This document shows, piece by piece, positions 1-8,897 of a DNA stretch of 51,096 nt (the first letter of the stretch is position 1; every line of letters starts with the position of its first letter). Under the pieces are notes generated by a model. The model did not search any database. It saw only the letters and a program-made list of their open reading frames with translations, and had not been told where the DNA came from. A program made the position numbers and the translations under genes. Source of the DNA: an uncultured Dorea sp. (lineage in GTDB: Bacteria; Bacillota; Clostridia; Lachnospirales; Lachnospiraceae); the NCBI GenBank assembly GCA_900543415.1, contig UQRE01000016.1, forward strand, positions 1 to 51,096, written 5' to 3'.

Positions 1-14
1 TGGGGTAATTTTTG

Positions 15-41
15 TTAGGTGGTCGTTTGGGACCGCCCTAA
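15..41. other. Stem-loop of unknown role at the left edge
   Basis: Arms at 15-24 and 31-41 pair with one bulge (TTAGG-TGGTC against GACCGCCCTAA). No T-run follows on either strand, so this is not a convincing intrinsic terminator. No gene is recognisable between position 1 and the start of nrdD; the stretch is AT-rich leader and promoter sequence. Confidence 0.3.
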
Positions 42-198
42 TATTTGGCGCTTACATATGAGCAGTTATGCTGAGAGAGGAAAACGTCATTAAAAGTATA
101 CGGATTTAATATGTTGAAAATTAGTAAATATTCCTAAAATTATAAAAATAGAAAATTCCCTCTTCCCTTTTCTAACGTTTTGATGTATGATAGAAAGC

Positions 199-214
199 GC
201 ACTAGATATTGTGT
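199..214 (+). promoter_or_regulatory. Candidate NrdR box upstream of nrdD
   Basis: GCACTAGATATTGTGT is close to the palindromic NrdR-box consensus (ACACTATATATTGTGT type) used by the ATP-cone repressor NrdR. A weaker partner (AAACTATATTTGGTAT) starts at 229, about 30 bp or three helical turns downstream; paired boxes are typical of NrdR control. It lies 63 bp before the nrdD start. Known: NrdR represses ribonucleotide reductase genes. Inferred: that it does so here. nrdR itself is not in the window. Confidence 0.6.
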
Positions 215-276
215 AAATGATTACATAAAAACTATATTTGGTATACAATGAACGTTATAGAGAGGGAGAGCACAGT

Positions 277-2460
277 ATGCAGGTAAAGACAAAGATTATT
301 AAGAGAAATGGCGAAGAGGTAGATTTTCAGAAAGAGAAGATCGTTAATGCCATTAAAGCTGCGAATGCAGAGACGGAAAATATTCACCAGATGAATGACT
401 ACCAGATCATGGCGATTGCAGATAATATTACACAGAAAGTACAGGAGTCAACACATACCGTGAACGTGGAAGACATTCAGGATATGGTTGAGACCGGCAT
501 CATGGAGATGCGTGGGTATGAAGTGGCGCAGAAATATGTGCGTTACCGCTATAAAAGAGAGATGAGCCGTAAGTCCAATACAACAGACGATGGAATTCTG
601 GCGCTGATCGAACATTTGAATGAAGAAGTAAATCAGGAGAATTCCAATAAGAATCCGGTGATCAACTCTACGCAGAGAGATTATATGGCAGGTGAAGTAA
701 GTAAAGATTTGTCTAAGCGTATTCTTCTGCCGGAGGAAATCGTAGAGGCACATGAAGCGGGTATTATTCACTTCCATGATTCTGACTATTTTGCACAAAA
801 AGAACATAACTGTGATCTTATCAATCTGGAAGACATGCTTCAGAATGGTACCGTGATCAGTGAGACAATGATCGAGAAGCCGCACAGCTTCTTTACAGCA
901 TGTAATGTTACTACACAGATTGTAGCGCAGGTAGCAAGTAATCAGTATGGCGGACAGTCATTTACGCTGGCACACTTGGCTCCGTTTGTAGATATCAGCC
1001 GTAAGAAGATCAGAAAAGCTGTTATCGCTGAACGTCAAGAATGCCACGAGAGCATGGATGAGGATATTATTAATACAATTACAGAGCGCAGACTTCGTGA
1101 AGAAATCAAGAGTGGTATTCAGACGATCCAGTATCAGCTTATTACGTTGATGACATGTAATGGGCAGGCGCCTTTCGTTACAATGTTTATGTATCTGGAT
1201 GAGGTCCCGGAGGGACAGACAAGGGAAGACCTTGCAATTATCATTGAGGAAGTATTGATTCAGAGAATGCAGGGAGTCAAAAATGAAAAAGGTGTATGGA
1301 TCACTCCGGCATTTCCGAAACTGATCTATGTGCTGGATGAAGATAATATCACAGAGGATGCACCGTACTGGTATCTCACACATTTGGCGGCAAGATGTAC
1401 AGCGAAGAGAATGGTGCCGGATTACATTTCTGCTAAGATTATGAAAGAATTAAAGCAGGGCGAAGTCTACACTTGTATGGGATGCAGATCTTTCCTTACA
1501 GTAGAAGATTCACAGAGAAACCCAGACGGAAGCCACAAGTTCTACGGAAGATTCAATCAGGGTGTTGTTACCATTAATCTGGTGGATGTGGCATGTTCTT
1601 CACAGGGAGATATGGATAAATTCTGGAAAATCTTAGATGAGCGTTTGGAGCTTTGTCACCGTGCATTAAGATGTCGCCATGAGAGACTTCTTGGAACGAT
1701 ATCCGATGTGGCGCCGATTCTTTGGCAGTATGGAGCACTGGCGCGCCTTAAGAAAGGGGAAACCATTGACAAGTTGCTATTCAACGGTTATTCTACGATT
1801 TCTCTCGGCTATGCAGGCTTGTATGAGATGTGTATGAGAATGCTTGGCAAATCACACACAGACCCGGAAGCGAGTGGATTTGCATTGCAGGTTATGCAGA
1901 GATTGAACGACAAGTGCGCAGAGTGGAAAGCGGCAGAGAACATCAGCTATTCTGTATATGGTACGCCGATGGAATCTACAACTTATAAGTTTGCAAAATG
2001 TCTGAAAAAGAGATTTGGCATCATTGAGGGAGTTACAGATAAAAACTATATTACAAACAGCTACCACGTGCATGTGACAGAAGAAATCAACGCATTCGAT
2101 AAATTGAAATTCGAGGCTGATTTCCAGAAATTGTCTCCGGGCGGAGCGATCAGCTATGTGGAAGTTCCGAATATGCAGGACAATATTCCGGCAGTACTTT
2201 CCGTTATGCAATTCATTTACAATAATATTATGTATGCAGAGCTGAATACGAAGAGCGATTATTGTGAGCGTTGCGGATATAGCGGCGAGATTTTGATCAA
2301 GGAAGATGAATCGGGAAAATTGATCTGGGAATGTCCGAACTGCGGAAATCAGAATCAGGATAAAATGTCTGTGGCAAGAAGAACTTGCGGATATATTGGA
2401 ACACAGTTCTGGAACCAGGGAAGAACACAGGAAATCAAAGACAGAGTGCTGCATTTGTAA
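277..2460 (+). CDS. nrdD: Anaerobic ribonucleoside-triphosphate reductase (class III)
   Basis: Glycyl-radical enzyme that reduces ribonucleoside triphosphates to deoxyribonucleotides without oxygen. The 727-residue product has an N-terminal ATP-cone (KRNGEEVDFQKEKIVNAI), the active-site CMGCR segment in the middle, a C-terminal zinc site formed by CERC and CPNC, and the glycyl-radical loop RRTCGYIG with the radical Gly near residue 705. Length is normal for the family. I start at the ATG at 277, preceded by AGAGAGGGAG; an in-frame start 39 bp upstream has no ribosome site. The activase nrdG lies about 1.4 kb downstream, separated by an unrelated minus-strand gene, so the usual nrdD-nrdG pair has been split. 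A putative NrdR box precedes it and a terminator follows. Confidence 0.97.
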   Translation: MQVKTKIIKRNGEEVDFQKEKIVNAIKAANAETENIHQMNDYQIMAIADNITQKVQESTHTVNVEDIQDMVETGIMEMRGYEVAQKYVRYRYKREMSRKSNTTDDGILALIEHLNEEVNQENSNKNPVINSTQRDYMAGEVSKDLSKRILLPEEIVEAHEAGIIHFHDSDYFAQKEHNCDLINLEDMLQNGTVISETMIEKPHSFFTACNVTTQIVAQVASNQYGGQSFTLAHLAPFVDISRKKIRKAVIAERQECHESMDEDIINTITERRLREEIKSGIQTIQYQLITLMTCNGQAPFVTMFMYLDEVPEGQTREDLAIIIEEVLIQRMQGVKNEKGVWITPAFPKLIYVLDEDNITEDAPYWYLTHLAARCTAKRMVPDYISAKIMKELKQGEVYTCMGCRSFLTVEDSQRNPDGSHKFYGRFNQGVVTINLVDVACSSQGDMDKFWKILDERLELCHRALRCRHERLLGTISDVAPILWQYGALARLKKGETIDKLLFNGYSTISLGYAGLYEMCMRMLGKSHTDPEASGFALQVMQRLNDKCAEWKAAENISYSVYGTPMESTTYKFAKCLKKRFGIIEGVTDKNYITNSYHVHVTEEINAFDKLKFEADFQKLSPGGAISYVEVPNMQDNIPAVLSVMQFIYNNIMYAELNTKSDYCERCGYSGEILIKEDESGKLIWECPNCGNQNQDKMSVARRTCGYIGTQFWNQGRTQEIKDRVLHL

Positions 2461-2487
2461 AAGATAAATAGTATTTGAAATATTAGA

Positions 2488-2530
2488 GAAACCAGATTGT
2501 TGACTTAGTAGCAATCTGGTTTCCTTTTTT
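2488..2530 (+). terminator. Rho-independent terminator of nrdD
   Basis: Perfect 12-bp stem GAAACCAGATTG/CAATCTGGTTTC (2488-2499 and 2512-2523) followed by CTTTTTT. Confidence 0.85.
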
Positions 2531-2558
2531 GCTTTATAGGAATTATTATGTGATCTTC

Positions 2559-3485
2559 CTATGTGAATTTCCAGTGTTTCTCCATGATCGTCCTAGTTTC
2601 GCCTTCGGTAAGCTGGTATTTTTCCTTTACTCTGGAGTAGGTGTCTTGATAATTAAGTCCCACCTCCTGGCAAGTTTCAATTGTAGCCTGATGCAGTCCT
2701 TCGGCTTTACCCAGCCGTAAGCCCTCAGATTTTCCGAGCTGTAATCCTTCAGACCTGCCAAGCCTTAACCCTTCGGTTCGGCCTCTTAAATCCGCCTCTT
2801 TTAGTTCTTCGGCAAATAATTCATTCAATGCGTCACACATTTTCTTCTCCACCTCCATTTGTTCCCAGTTCGCGCGTGTGATCAAGTTCATCACCGCGGA
2901 ATAATCTTTTGACGTCCTGTGCTTTTCGTAATTAGACATCAGTGTACGTATTTCTTCTCCGGCTTTTAAGTTATTCCTCAATGACTGGAGCCAGTAGTTT
3001 TCGTCTTTGTCCAGCTTCGGTAGACACAAAAACTGCATGGGAATGAAGTCGCCTTTTAGATAATAAATGCCTTCGTGCTGATATTCAATCTCTATGTTTC
3101 TTGTTTCCTTTAAATGTTGGAATAATTCTTTTGGATAATGACTGCTGGCAAAGGTGATGGTCAAGTCTTCCGGCGCAATCTCTCGGATATTGTCTGTATT
3201 GGATTGATAAAAGCAGGTATATCCGTACACTTTGTAAAAATCATTGACACTCAGATGATCTTTCGGAGATTTATATTCGATAATGTTATGTCCGCGAAAG
3301 ATCTTTCCGATTTTCTTCTTTATGGCAATACTTTTTTGTTTTTTTATGACAAGCACATCAATCTGCGGCGGCTTCTTACTCAAGAGGTATTCCTCGCGCA
3401 TATCAAGATACTGCATCTCATCGCCCAAGGTGATACGAAGCGCTGCTGAAAAAGCAGGATGCCATTGTAACCTTTCATTTTTCAT
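2559..3485 (-). CDS. Rpn-like PD-(D/E)XK nuclease-family protein with octapeptide repeats
   Basis: 308 residues. The N-terminal half carries a PD-(D/E)XK-like core: D43 in QIDVLVIKK and E70-x-K72 in IIEYKSPKD, as in Rpn/transposase-associated nucleases that are abundant in Lachnospiraceae. Residues about 205-234 form a charged helix, then four tandem octapeptides of the form G(R/K)xEGLxL run from 235 to 266. Such EG-rich repeats are typical of the C-terminal region of these proteins. The ribosome site AAGGAG lies just before the ATG. It sits alone on the minus strand between nrdD and nrdG. Family Rpn proteins are DNA endonucleases that promote RecA-independent recombination; activity here is an inference. 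The real function in the cell is unknown. Confidence 0.8.
   Translation of the reverse strand: MKNERLQWHPAFSAALRITLGDEMQYLDMREEYLLSKKPPQIDVLVIKKQKSIAIKKKIGKIFRGHNIIEYKSPKDHLSVNDFYKVYGYTCFYQSNTDNIREIAPEDLTITFASSHYPKELFQHLKETRNIEIEYQHEGIYYLKGDFIPMQFLCLPKLDKDENYWLQSLRNNLKAGEEIRTLMSNYEKHRTSKDYSAVMNLITRANWEQMEVEKKMCDALNELFAEELKEADLRGRTEGLRLGRSEGLQLGKSEGLRLGKAEGLHQATIETCQEVGLNYQDTYSRVKEKYQLTEGETRTIMEKHWKFT
2688..2783 (-). repeat. 24-bp in-frame tandem repeat (4 units) in the Rpn-like gene
   Basis: Encodes GRTEGLRL, GRSEGLQL, GKSEGLRL and GKAEGLHQ (residues 235-266). The units are similar in DNA as well as protein, so copy number could change by slippage without breaking the frame. Confidence 0.8.
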
Positions 3486-3646
3486 TTGTTCTCCTTATAG
3501 TATAATATGATTGTTTTTCTGTGTGCAACTGTTGTCTGCATATTTTTGAGAATTAAGAACTACATTAAAAAATCATTGGAATCACCGCCCCGATTTGTAT
3601 TGAATAAGCTTTGTGAATACACCCTGAAAACAGGGAAAAGATAAAT

Positions 3647-3757
3647 ATGAAATACTCCTGCACAGATGGGACGAAGTGTCCCTGCAAGGATAAGATTAAT
3701 GTATCATTTTCAGGTTGCCATTGCAATGAAAATTTTGTCCGCATCAGGTGGAATTGA
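3647..3757 (+). CDS. Possible 36-residue Cys-rich micro-ORF
   Basis: An open frame from an ATG at 3647 encodes a 36-residue peptide with five cysteines at positions 5, 11, 13, 24 and 26, grouped as C-x5-C-x-C and C-x-C, which could bind a metal. It lies on the same strand as and about 90 bp upstream of nrdG, within the 363-base gap between the Rpn-like gene and nrdG. The ribosome site (AGGGAAAAG) is mediocre, and a short hairpin (CCCTG AAAA CAGGG) lies just before it. I do not recognise a family. The Cys spacing is the main reason to think it is translated; chance cannot be excluded. Confidence 0.4.
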   Translation: MKYSCTDGTKCPCKDKINVSFSGCHCNENFVRIRWN

Positions 3758-3768
3758 ATCTCTAAAAA

Positions 3769-3777
3769 TGTTATACT
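3769..3777 (+). promoter_or_regulatory. Possible extended -10 promoter for nrdG
   Basis: TGTTATACT (TG-n-TATACT) lies about 70 bp upstream of nrdG. No good -35 hexamer is visible at the right spacing. Confidence 0.35.
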
Positions 3778-3848
3778 AAGTTCAATTTATAGAAGAAAAC
3801 AGAATGATGGAATAGAACAAATAAAATAACAAAAAGGGTGATTAAATT

Positions 3849-4364
3849 ATGAATTATGGAAATATAAAAGAATATGATATTGCCAATGGCGAGGGTGTGC
3901 GGATCAGCCTCTTTGTATCTGGCTGCCGTCATCATTGTAAGGGCTGTTTTAATGCAGAGACATGGGATTTTAATTTTGGACAGCCATATACGAAGGAAGT
4001 GGAAGACAAAATTATAGAGCTGCTGAAGCCTACGTATGTACAGGGCTTTTCCCTTTTGGGGGGAGAACCGTTGGAGCCGGAAAATCAAGTGGAATTGGTG
4101 AGCCTTCTTCGAAGGATCAAAGAGACTTATCCGGCGAAGGATATCTGGTGTTATACAGGATATCTCTATGACGTTGACCTGCCGGAAGGGGGCAAGGTGC
4201 ATACGGATGTGACAGAAGAAATGCTGTCCTATATTGATGTGCTGGTTGATGGAGAATTTGTGCAGGAAAAGAAGGACATTACGCTCAAATTTAGAGGCAG
4301 CAGTAACCAACGGGTGTTGAGATTAGAAAATGGTAAGGTAGTGGAACATTTATTTGACTCTTAA
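3849..4364 (+). CDS. nrdG: Anaerobic ribonucleotide reductase-activating protein
   Basis: Radical-SAM activase that installs the glycyl radical on NrdD. The 171-residue product has the [4Fe-4S] motif C26-x3-C30-x2-C33 (SGCRHHCKGCFN) and the SAM-contacting LLGGEPL segment. Length is typical. The ribosome site AAAGGGTGAT precedes the ATG by about 7 bases. PNP starts 18 bases after its stop, so the two are probably cotranscribed. It is separated from nrdD by a minus-strand gene and the micro-ORF region. Confidence 0.95.
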   Translation: MNYGNIKEYDIANGEGVRISLFVSGCRHHCKGCFNAETWDFNFGQPYTKEVEDKIIELLKPTYVQGFSLLGGEPLEPENQVELVSLLRRIKETYPAKDIWCYTGYLYDVDLPEGGKVHTDVTEEMLSYIDVLVDGEFVQEKKDITLKFRGSSNQRVLRLENGKVVEHLFDS

Positions 4365-4382
4365 ATGAAGGAGGCGCGACTT

Positions 4383-5216
4383 ATGAATCCAGTATACGAA
4401 AAGTTATTAAAATGCTATGAATCTATGAAGGAAGAGATTCCATTTCGTCCGAAGATTGCGTTGATTTTAGGCTCCGGTCTTGGGGATTATGGTGAGGAGA
4501 TCCGCGTTGAGAAAACAATTTCCTATCATGATATCGAAGGTTTTCCGGTGTCTACCGTTCCGGGGCATAAAGGAAGATTTCTCTTTGGATATGTGGAAAA
4601 TGTTCCGGTAGTGATCATGCAGGGAAGAGTACATTATTATGAAGGTTATTCTATGACGGATGTTGTGCTTCCGGTTCGGCTTATGAAGCTGATGGGCGCA
4701 GAAGTGCTGTTTCTTACAAATGCGTCAGGCGGCGTAAATTATGATTTTTCCGCGGGAGATTTCATGCTGATTCAAGATCAGATTGCGGATTTTGTTCCTT
4801 CACCGCTTATTGGGGAGAATATAGAAGAGTTGGGACCGAGATTTTGCGATATGTCTGAGGTTTATGACAAGTATCTTCGAAAGATCATCAAAGATACTGC
4901 AAAGAAACTGAATATTCCACTAAAAGAAGGGGTCTATATCCAGCTTACCGGACCTAATTTTGAGACTCCGGCAGAAGTCCGTATGTGTCGTATATTGGGA
5001 GCGGATGCTGTGGGCATGAGTACTGCCTGTGAAGGAATCGCAGCGAACCATATGGGCATGAAGATCTGCGGTATTTCCTGTATATCTAATCTTGCATGTG
5101 GGATGACGGAAGAGCCGTTAAGCCATGAGGAGGTGCAGGCGACTGCGGATCGGGTAGCGCCTTTATTTAAGAAGCTGATTACAGCTTCGATCGTAAAGAT
5201 AGCGGAAAATCTGTAA
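4383..5216 (+). CDS. Purine nucleoside phosphorylase
   Basis: 277 residues of the trimeric PNP (family 2) type, which cleaves inosine/guanosine with phosphate to base and ribose 1-phosphate. Visible motifs: the phosphate-binding LILGSGLGDYG near the N-terminus, VPGHKGRF, the VHYYEGY segment, TNASGGVN and the purine-site stretch MCRILGADAVGMST. I place the start at the ATG at 4383 after AAGGAGG; an ATG at 4365 overlaps that ribosome site. It lies between nrdG and an adenosine-type deaminase, suggesting a nucleoside salvage role. Whether it prefers inosine/guanosine or another purine nucleoside is not shown. Confidence 0.93.
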   Translation: MNPVYEKLLKCYESMKEEIPFRPKIALILGSGLGDYGEEIRVEKTISYHDIEGFPVSTVPGHKGRFLFGYVENVPVVIMQGRVHYYEGYSMTDVVLPVRLMKLMGAEVLFLTNASGGVNYDFSAGDFMLIQDQIADFVPSPLIGENIEELGPRFCDMSEVYDKYLRKIIKDTAKKLNIPLKEGVYIQLTGPNFETPAEVRMCRILGADAVGMSTACEGIAANHMGMKICGISCISNLACGMTEEPLSHEEVQATADRVAPLFKKLITASIVKIAENL

Positions 5217-5242
5217 ATCGCACGGGAAAGGCGGGGAGCAGA

Positions 5243-6541
5243 ATGAAGATCAGAATTTATAATGCGAAGATTCTTACAATGGAAGAATGCGAAGGCATTT
5301 TCGAGGGCGAGGTTCGGATTGAAGAAAATCGAATTGTGTATGTGGGAATCAGCGGAAGTTTCGATGGTGAGGCAGAGCATACGGAGTGGGACAGAGAAAT
5401 CGATGCCAAGGGGAATCTGGTAATGCCTGGTTTTAAAAATGCACATACACATTCGGGAATGACATTTCTGCGGTCGTATGCGGACGATCTTCCGCTTAAC
5501 GAATGGCTGAATGAACAAGTATTTCCGATGGAAGCAAAGCTTACAGAGGAAGATATCTATCATTTGTCGAAGCTTGCGATCATGGAATATTTAACCAGTG
5601 GAATTACTGCGAATTTTGATATGTATCTTGTGCCGGATGCCATTGCGGAAGCATCTAAGGATTGCGGTTTTCGTACGGTGATTGCAGGAGCGTTAAATGA
5701 TTTTACACAATCTCCGAAGCAGCTTTCTGATTGGTATGAAAAGTATAATCACGACCATGAACTCATATCCTTTCAACTTGGTTTCCATGCGGAGTATACA
5801 ACTTCGGAAAAACTACTGAAAGAAGTGGCTTCGCTGGCGCAGAATTATCAAGCTCCGGTCTATACACATAATTCTGAGACCATAAGAGAAGTGGCGGAAT
5901 GTAAAGGGCGGACCGGTATGACGCCGACCGCATATTTAGACAGCCTTGGGATGTTCGAATATGGAGGTGGAGGATATCACGGGGTATATTTGACAGAAGA
6001 AGATATGGACATTTTTGAGAAGCATAAACTTTCCGTGGTGACGAATCCTGCGTCTAATATGAAGCTTGCAAGTGGAATTGCGCCCATTGCAAGGCTTATG
6101 GAGAGAGGGATCAACCTTGCGATCGGAACAGACGGACCGGCAAGCAATAACTGTCTGGATATGTTTCGAGAAATGTTTCTTGTGACGGGACTTGCGAAGC
6201 TTAGAGAGAAGGATGCGGCAGCAGTGGACGCAGACGAGGTGCTTCGCATGGCGACAGTTGGCGGAGCGAAAGCAATGGGGCTTGAGGAATGCGATACGCT
6301 GAAAGCCGGAAAACTTGCAGATCTTATTATGATCGATCTTCATCAGCCGAATATGCAGCCGCTTAACAATATTTCAAAAAATCTGGTGTACAGCGGAAGC
6401 AAACAGAATGTGGTCCTTACTATGGTAAATGGAAATATTTTATACGAAGCGGGAGAATTTCACGTGGGCGTTGATCCGGAGGAGATTTATGATCGGGCGA
6501 ATCGGATTATAGAGCGGATGAGAAGAGTAGAGTGTTCATAA
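5243..6541 (+). CDS. Amidohydrolase, MTA/SAH deaminase type
   Basis: 432 residues of the amidohydrolase superfamily, subgroup of 5-methylthioadenosine/S-adenosylhomocysteine deaminases. Metal-site motifs: HTHSGM in the first strand, GFHAEYT, the THNSE loop, and the GTDGPASNNCLDMF loop that carries the last metal-binding Asp. The reaction would convert an adenosine-type nucleoside to the inosine form, which the PNP encoded 26 bases upstream could then phosphorolyse. The ribosome site (GGCGGGGAG) precedes the ATG. Subfamily members also act on guanine or other purine nucleosides, so the exact substrate is open. Confidence 0.85.
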   Translation: MKIRIYNAKILTMEECEGIFEGEVRIEENRIVYVGISGSFDGEAEHTEWDREIDAKGNLVMPGFKNAHTHSGMTFLRSYADDLPLNEWLNEQVFPMEAKLTEEDIYHLSKLAIMEYLTSGITANFDMYLVPDAIAEASKDCGFRTVIAGALNDFTQSPKQLSDWYEKYNHDHELISFQLGFHAEYTTSEKLLKEVASLAQNYQAPVYTHNSETIREVAECKGRTGMTPTAYLDSLGMFEYGGGGYHGVYLTEEDMDIFEKHKLSVVTNPASNMKLASGIAPIARLMERGINLAIGTDGPASNNCLDMFREMFLVTGLAKLREKDAAAVDADEVLRMATVGGAKAMGLEECDTLKAGKLADLIMIDLHQPNMQPLNNISKNLVYSGSKQNVVLTMVNGNILYEAGEFHVGVDPEEIYDRANRIIERMRRVECS

Positions 6542-6545
6542 ATAC

Positions 6546-6580
6546 AATCAGGGACGGGTTTTTGACCCGTCCCTGATTCT
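6546..6580. terminator. Palindromic terminator, GGGACGG family
   Basis: AATCAGGGACGGGT/ACCCGTCCCTGATT forms a perfect 14-bp stem with a short T-rich loop. It lies between the convergent amidohydrolase and GH112 genes and could serve both strands. A near copy is found at 39313-39347. Confidence 0.75.
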
Positions 6581-6595
6581 TGTTAAGGAAAGTTT

Positions 6596-8752
6596 TTATC
6601 TCCACAGGATTTCGCAAGGTTCTAATGTAATGGTCTCGCAGTTGCCTTCACCATCGTAGAACTTGGTAGTCTGTGTCTCGTTTGAGTTGTTTAAGATTGC
6701 GTATTTTCCGCTTTCCGGATAAGCGTTTACTTCACAGTTTAAGTTGTCAGCGTACCAGATATGGTAACGGTCTTCTTTGCTTGCTGCATAGAACATTGCG
6801 CGCATGAGAAGTCTTGTATTCTCATAGCTGTATGGCAGACCGGAGATGTAGACGCCGCGGCCTTTTCCGTAAGCATTTGCCGCCATATGTACTTCGTTAT
6901 TGGAATATTCGATAATCTCTGTTGCAGCGCTCAGAGCATAAATATCGTGTTTGCTCTCGCCGAAATCAAAGTCCAAATTTCTGTCTTCTGTGATGAAATG
7001 TGAATCTAATGCAGTCTTGAAATATTTGTCGGTAGATAACGTGAAACCAAGCTCTTTATCTACACCAAGGATATCAGCAAGCTGGAAGAATCTTCCGCCG
7101 TGATGTACTGCGGTCGGATCACCGACACCTACGAAACCGCCGCCGTTATATACCCACTGGCGAATGGTTGTCACAAGCTTTTCATCCAGCCATTCTTCGC
7201 CGCCGGAGAAAGCAGTTCCTGCATCCCCTGCATTGATGATGACATCAATGTCAGCCGGAACGCCATTTTCACGGATTTCGTCAAAGCTTAAGAACTGTAC
7301 GTCTACCGCAGCACCACTTAAAGATTCCAGAATGCCGAAGTAAGAGTAAGTCTGCTTATACCATAATGCGTGCGCCACCATATAAGGCTGCCAAGAACGG
7401 ATTTTTCCCCAGGAATTCAGAATACCGACTTTCAGTCCGCAGTATGCTTTTTTGCCTTTTACATTGTCGTAAATGAGGCGGAACTCGTCGGTTACTTTCT
7501 CAATATAGTCTACAAATTTCGGAAATTTGTAAGCAAGGCTTAAATATCCGCCGTATCCGATTCTGTCCACAGGATTTCTCATCAGAGCACGTCTTGCGCT
7601 GAGCCAGTTGTCAATGGCTTCGATACAAGGATCGTTTCCTTCGTAGAATGTATCCGGGAAGAAATATGGGAGGAAACGACCTTCTGTATATTTTACACCC
7701 GGAATGTCAGAGATCAGACGAAGAGTAGCGCCGCCGCCGACACTACCTACAACTGCGTCCAGTCCGATATCTTCAAAATACGGTCCGTAAGGCTCGGTTC
7801 CGATCCAGTTATCACCTAAGAACATCATCGCTTCACGTCCGGCTTCGTGTGTGATCTCTACAAGCTCTTTTGCCTTTTTCGCAACGAAACGCTGGATGAA
7901 GTCCATGTAGTCACGGTATGCACGGGTAGGTACGCGGAAGGTAGAGTTGTAGTAACCGTTATCTACGATATCTTCCGGGCGAAGAGCGTATCCATATTCC
8001 TGTTCAAATTCCTCTAATGCTTTGATGGAAACCGTTGCACCATATCCAAACCAGTCTACAAATTTCTCTTTTGCCTGATCGTTGAATACCAGTGTAAAAT
8101 GATAGAAAAATGTGGTAAATCTTACGACATCAGTATCCGGATTGTCGATGAGCCACTGTTTTAAGTAATCCTTTGCAAATGCACCGGAATTTGCTTGGCG
8201 TACATCGAATGGAATATCGTGCGGCTTGTCACCCCAGTTATTAGTGATGTGGTTGTACATCTGAGTCGGGTCCCAGATTGCGTATACGAAGAAAGAAACA
8301 GTGTACTCGTGGAAAGGCACAGCATCTTTGATCGTTACAAGATCCTTGTCCTGATCCACTTCCCAGCAGGAAACCGGCACAACTTCCCCTGTTGTACGGT
8401 CGATGACTTCCCACCATTTCTTCGGGTCGTGTACATAGTCAGCGATAACCTGTTCTCTGTAATATCCGTCGAGAAAATCAATGGTCACTGTATTTTCGGT
8501 TGCTACGTTATGTTTAGACATTAAGAGCATCTGCTGGCATTCATCCATATGCTCCTGTGCAAATTCGTTGTGTCCCCTTGCGACAAAATAAGTTGTATAG
8601 ATCTTGGCGTCCAATGCTTTCGTAGCGGCGTCAAGCTTTGTTCCATCACTGTCACGAAGAGCGTCCGCGCCCCAGCGGTCCAGCATTTCTTTTGTCTCGT
8701 TTAAAAAATTAGATTCACTTGGTAAAGTAACTCTTCCTTTTGTTTTTGACAT
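6596..8752 (-). CDS. lnpA: GH112 1,3-beta-galactosyl-N-acetylhexosamine phosphorylase
   Basis: Phosphorolyses galacto-N-biose or lacto-N-biose I to galactose 1-phosphate and GalNAc or GlcNAc in the cytoplasm. The 718-residue product has no signal peptide and matches the GH112 layout: an N-terminal TIM barrel with the conserved MFLGDNWIG segment, whose D314 is the expected catalytic acid, then a Rossmann-like domain (GLKVGILNSWGKIRSW, INAGDAGTAFSGGEEWLD, GGGFVGVGDPTAVHHGG) and a C-terminal beta domain. GAAAGGAG precedes the ATG. It is divergent from the 9004 gene and nagB, sharing a regulatory region with three direct repeats. The kinase, nucleotidyltransferase, galE and importer are 4-10 kb away. 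GH112 also contains galactosyl-rhamnose phosphorylases; neighbouring HexNAc genes favour GNB/LNB. Confidence 0.93.
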   Translation of the reverse strand: MSKTKGRVTLPSESNFLNETKEMLDRWGADALRDSDGTKLDAATKALDAKIYTTYFVARGHNEFAQEHMDECQQMLLMSKHNVATENTVTIDFLDGYYREQVIADYVHDPKKWWEVIDRTTGEVVPVSCWEVDQDKDLVTIKDAVPFHEYTVSFFVYAIWDPTQMYNHITNNWGDKPHDIPFDVRQANSGAFAKDYLKQWLIDNPDTDVVRFTTFFYHFTLVFNDQAKEKFVDWFGYGATVSIKALEEFEQEYGYALRPEDIVDNGYYNSTFRVPTRAYRDYMDFIQRFVAKKAKELVEITHEAGREAMMFLGDNWIGTEPYGPYFEDIGLDAVVGSVGGGATLRLISDIPGVKYTEGRFLPYFFPDTFYEGNDPCIEAIDNWLSARRALMRNPVDRIGYGGYLSLAYKFPKFVDYIEKVTDEFRLIYDNVKGKKAYCGLKVGILNSWGKIRSWQPYMVAHALWYKQTYSYFGILESLSGAAVDVQFLSFDEIRENGVPADIDVIINAGDAGTAFSGGEEWLDEKLVTTIRQWVYNGGGFVGVGDPTAVHHGGRFFQLADILGVDKELGFTLSTDKYFKTALDSHFITEDRNLDFDFGESKHDIYALSAATEIIEYSNNEVHMAANAYGKGRGVYISGLPYSYENTRLLMRAMFYAASKEDRYHIWYADNLNCEVNAYPESGKYAILNNSNETQTTKFYDGEGNCETITLEPCEILWR

Positions 8753-8897
8753 ATTAATCTCCTTTCCTCAAGGCCGTTACCCGCTTTTTTGCGTAAGCGA
8801 AAGAGAGTTTTCGGACCTTTTTGGTACTATCCATAAAGTATTATTTATAAAAATAGTTATAAGTTGAGTATATGGAATTGTGCCGGATAATTCAATA

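Noticed and set aside
1852..2514. A 220-codon open frame antisense to nrdD
   Set aside because: A shadow of the nrdD coding frame with no ribosome site or family resemblance; it also crosses the nrdD terminator.
3499..3528. A TTGCAC-18-TATACT promoter-like pair on the minus strand before the Rpn-like gene
   Set aside because: The start point would fall on the ribosome site, leaving almost no leader, so it is unlikely to be the working promoter.
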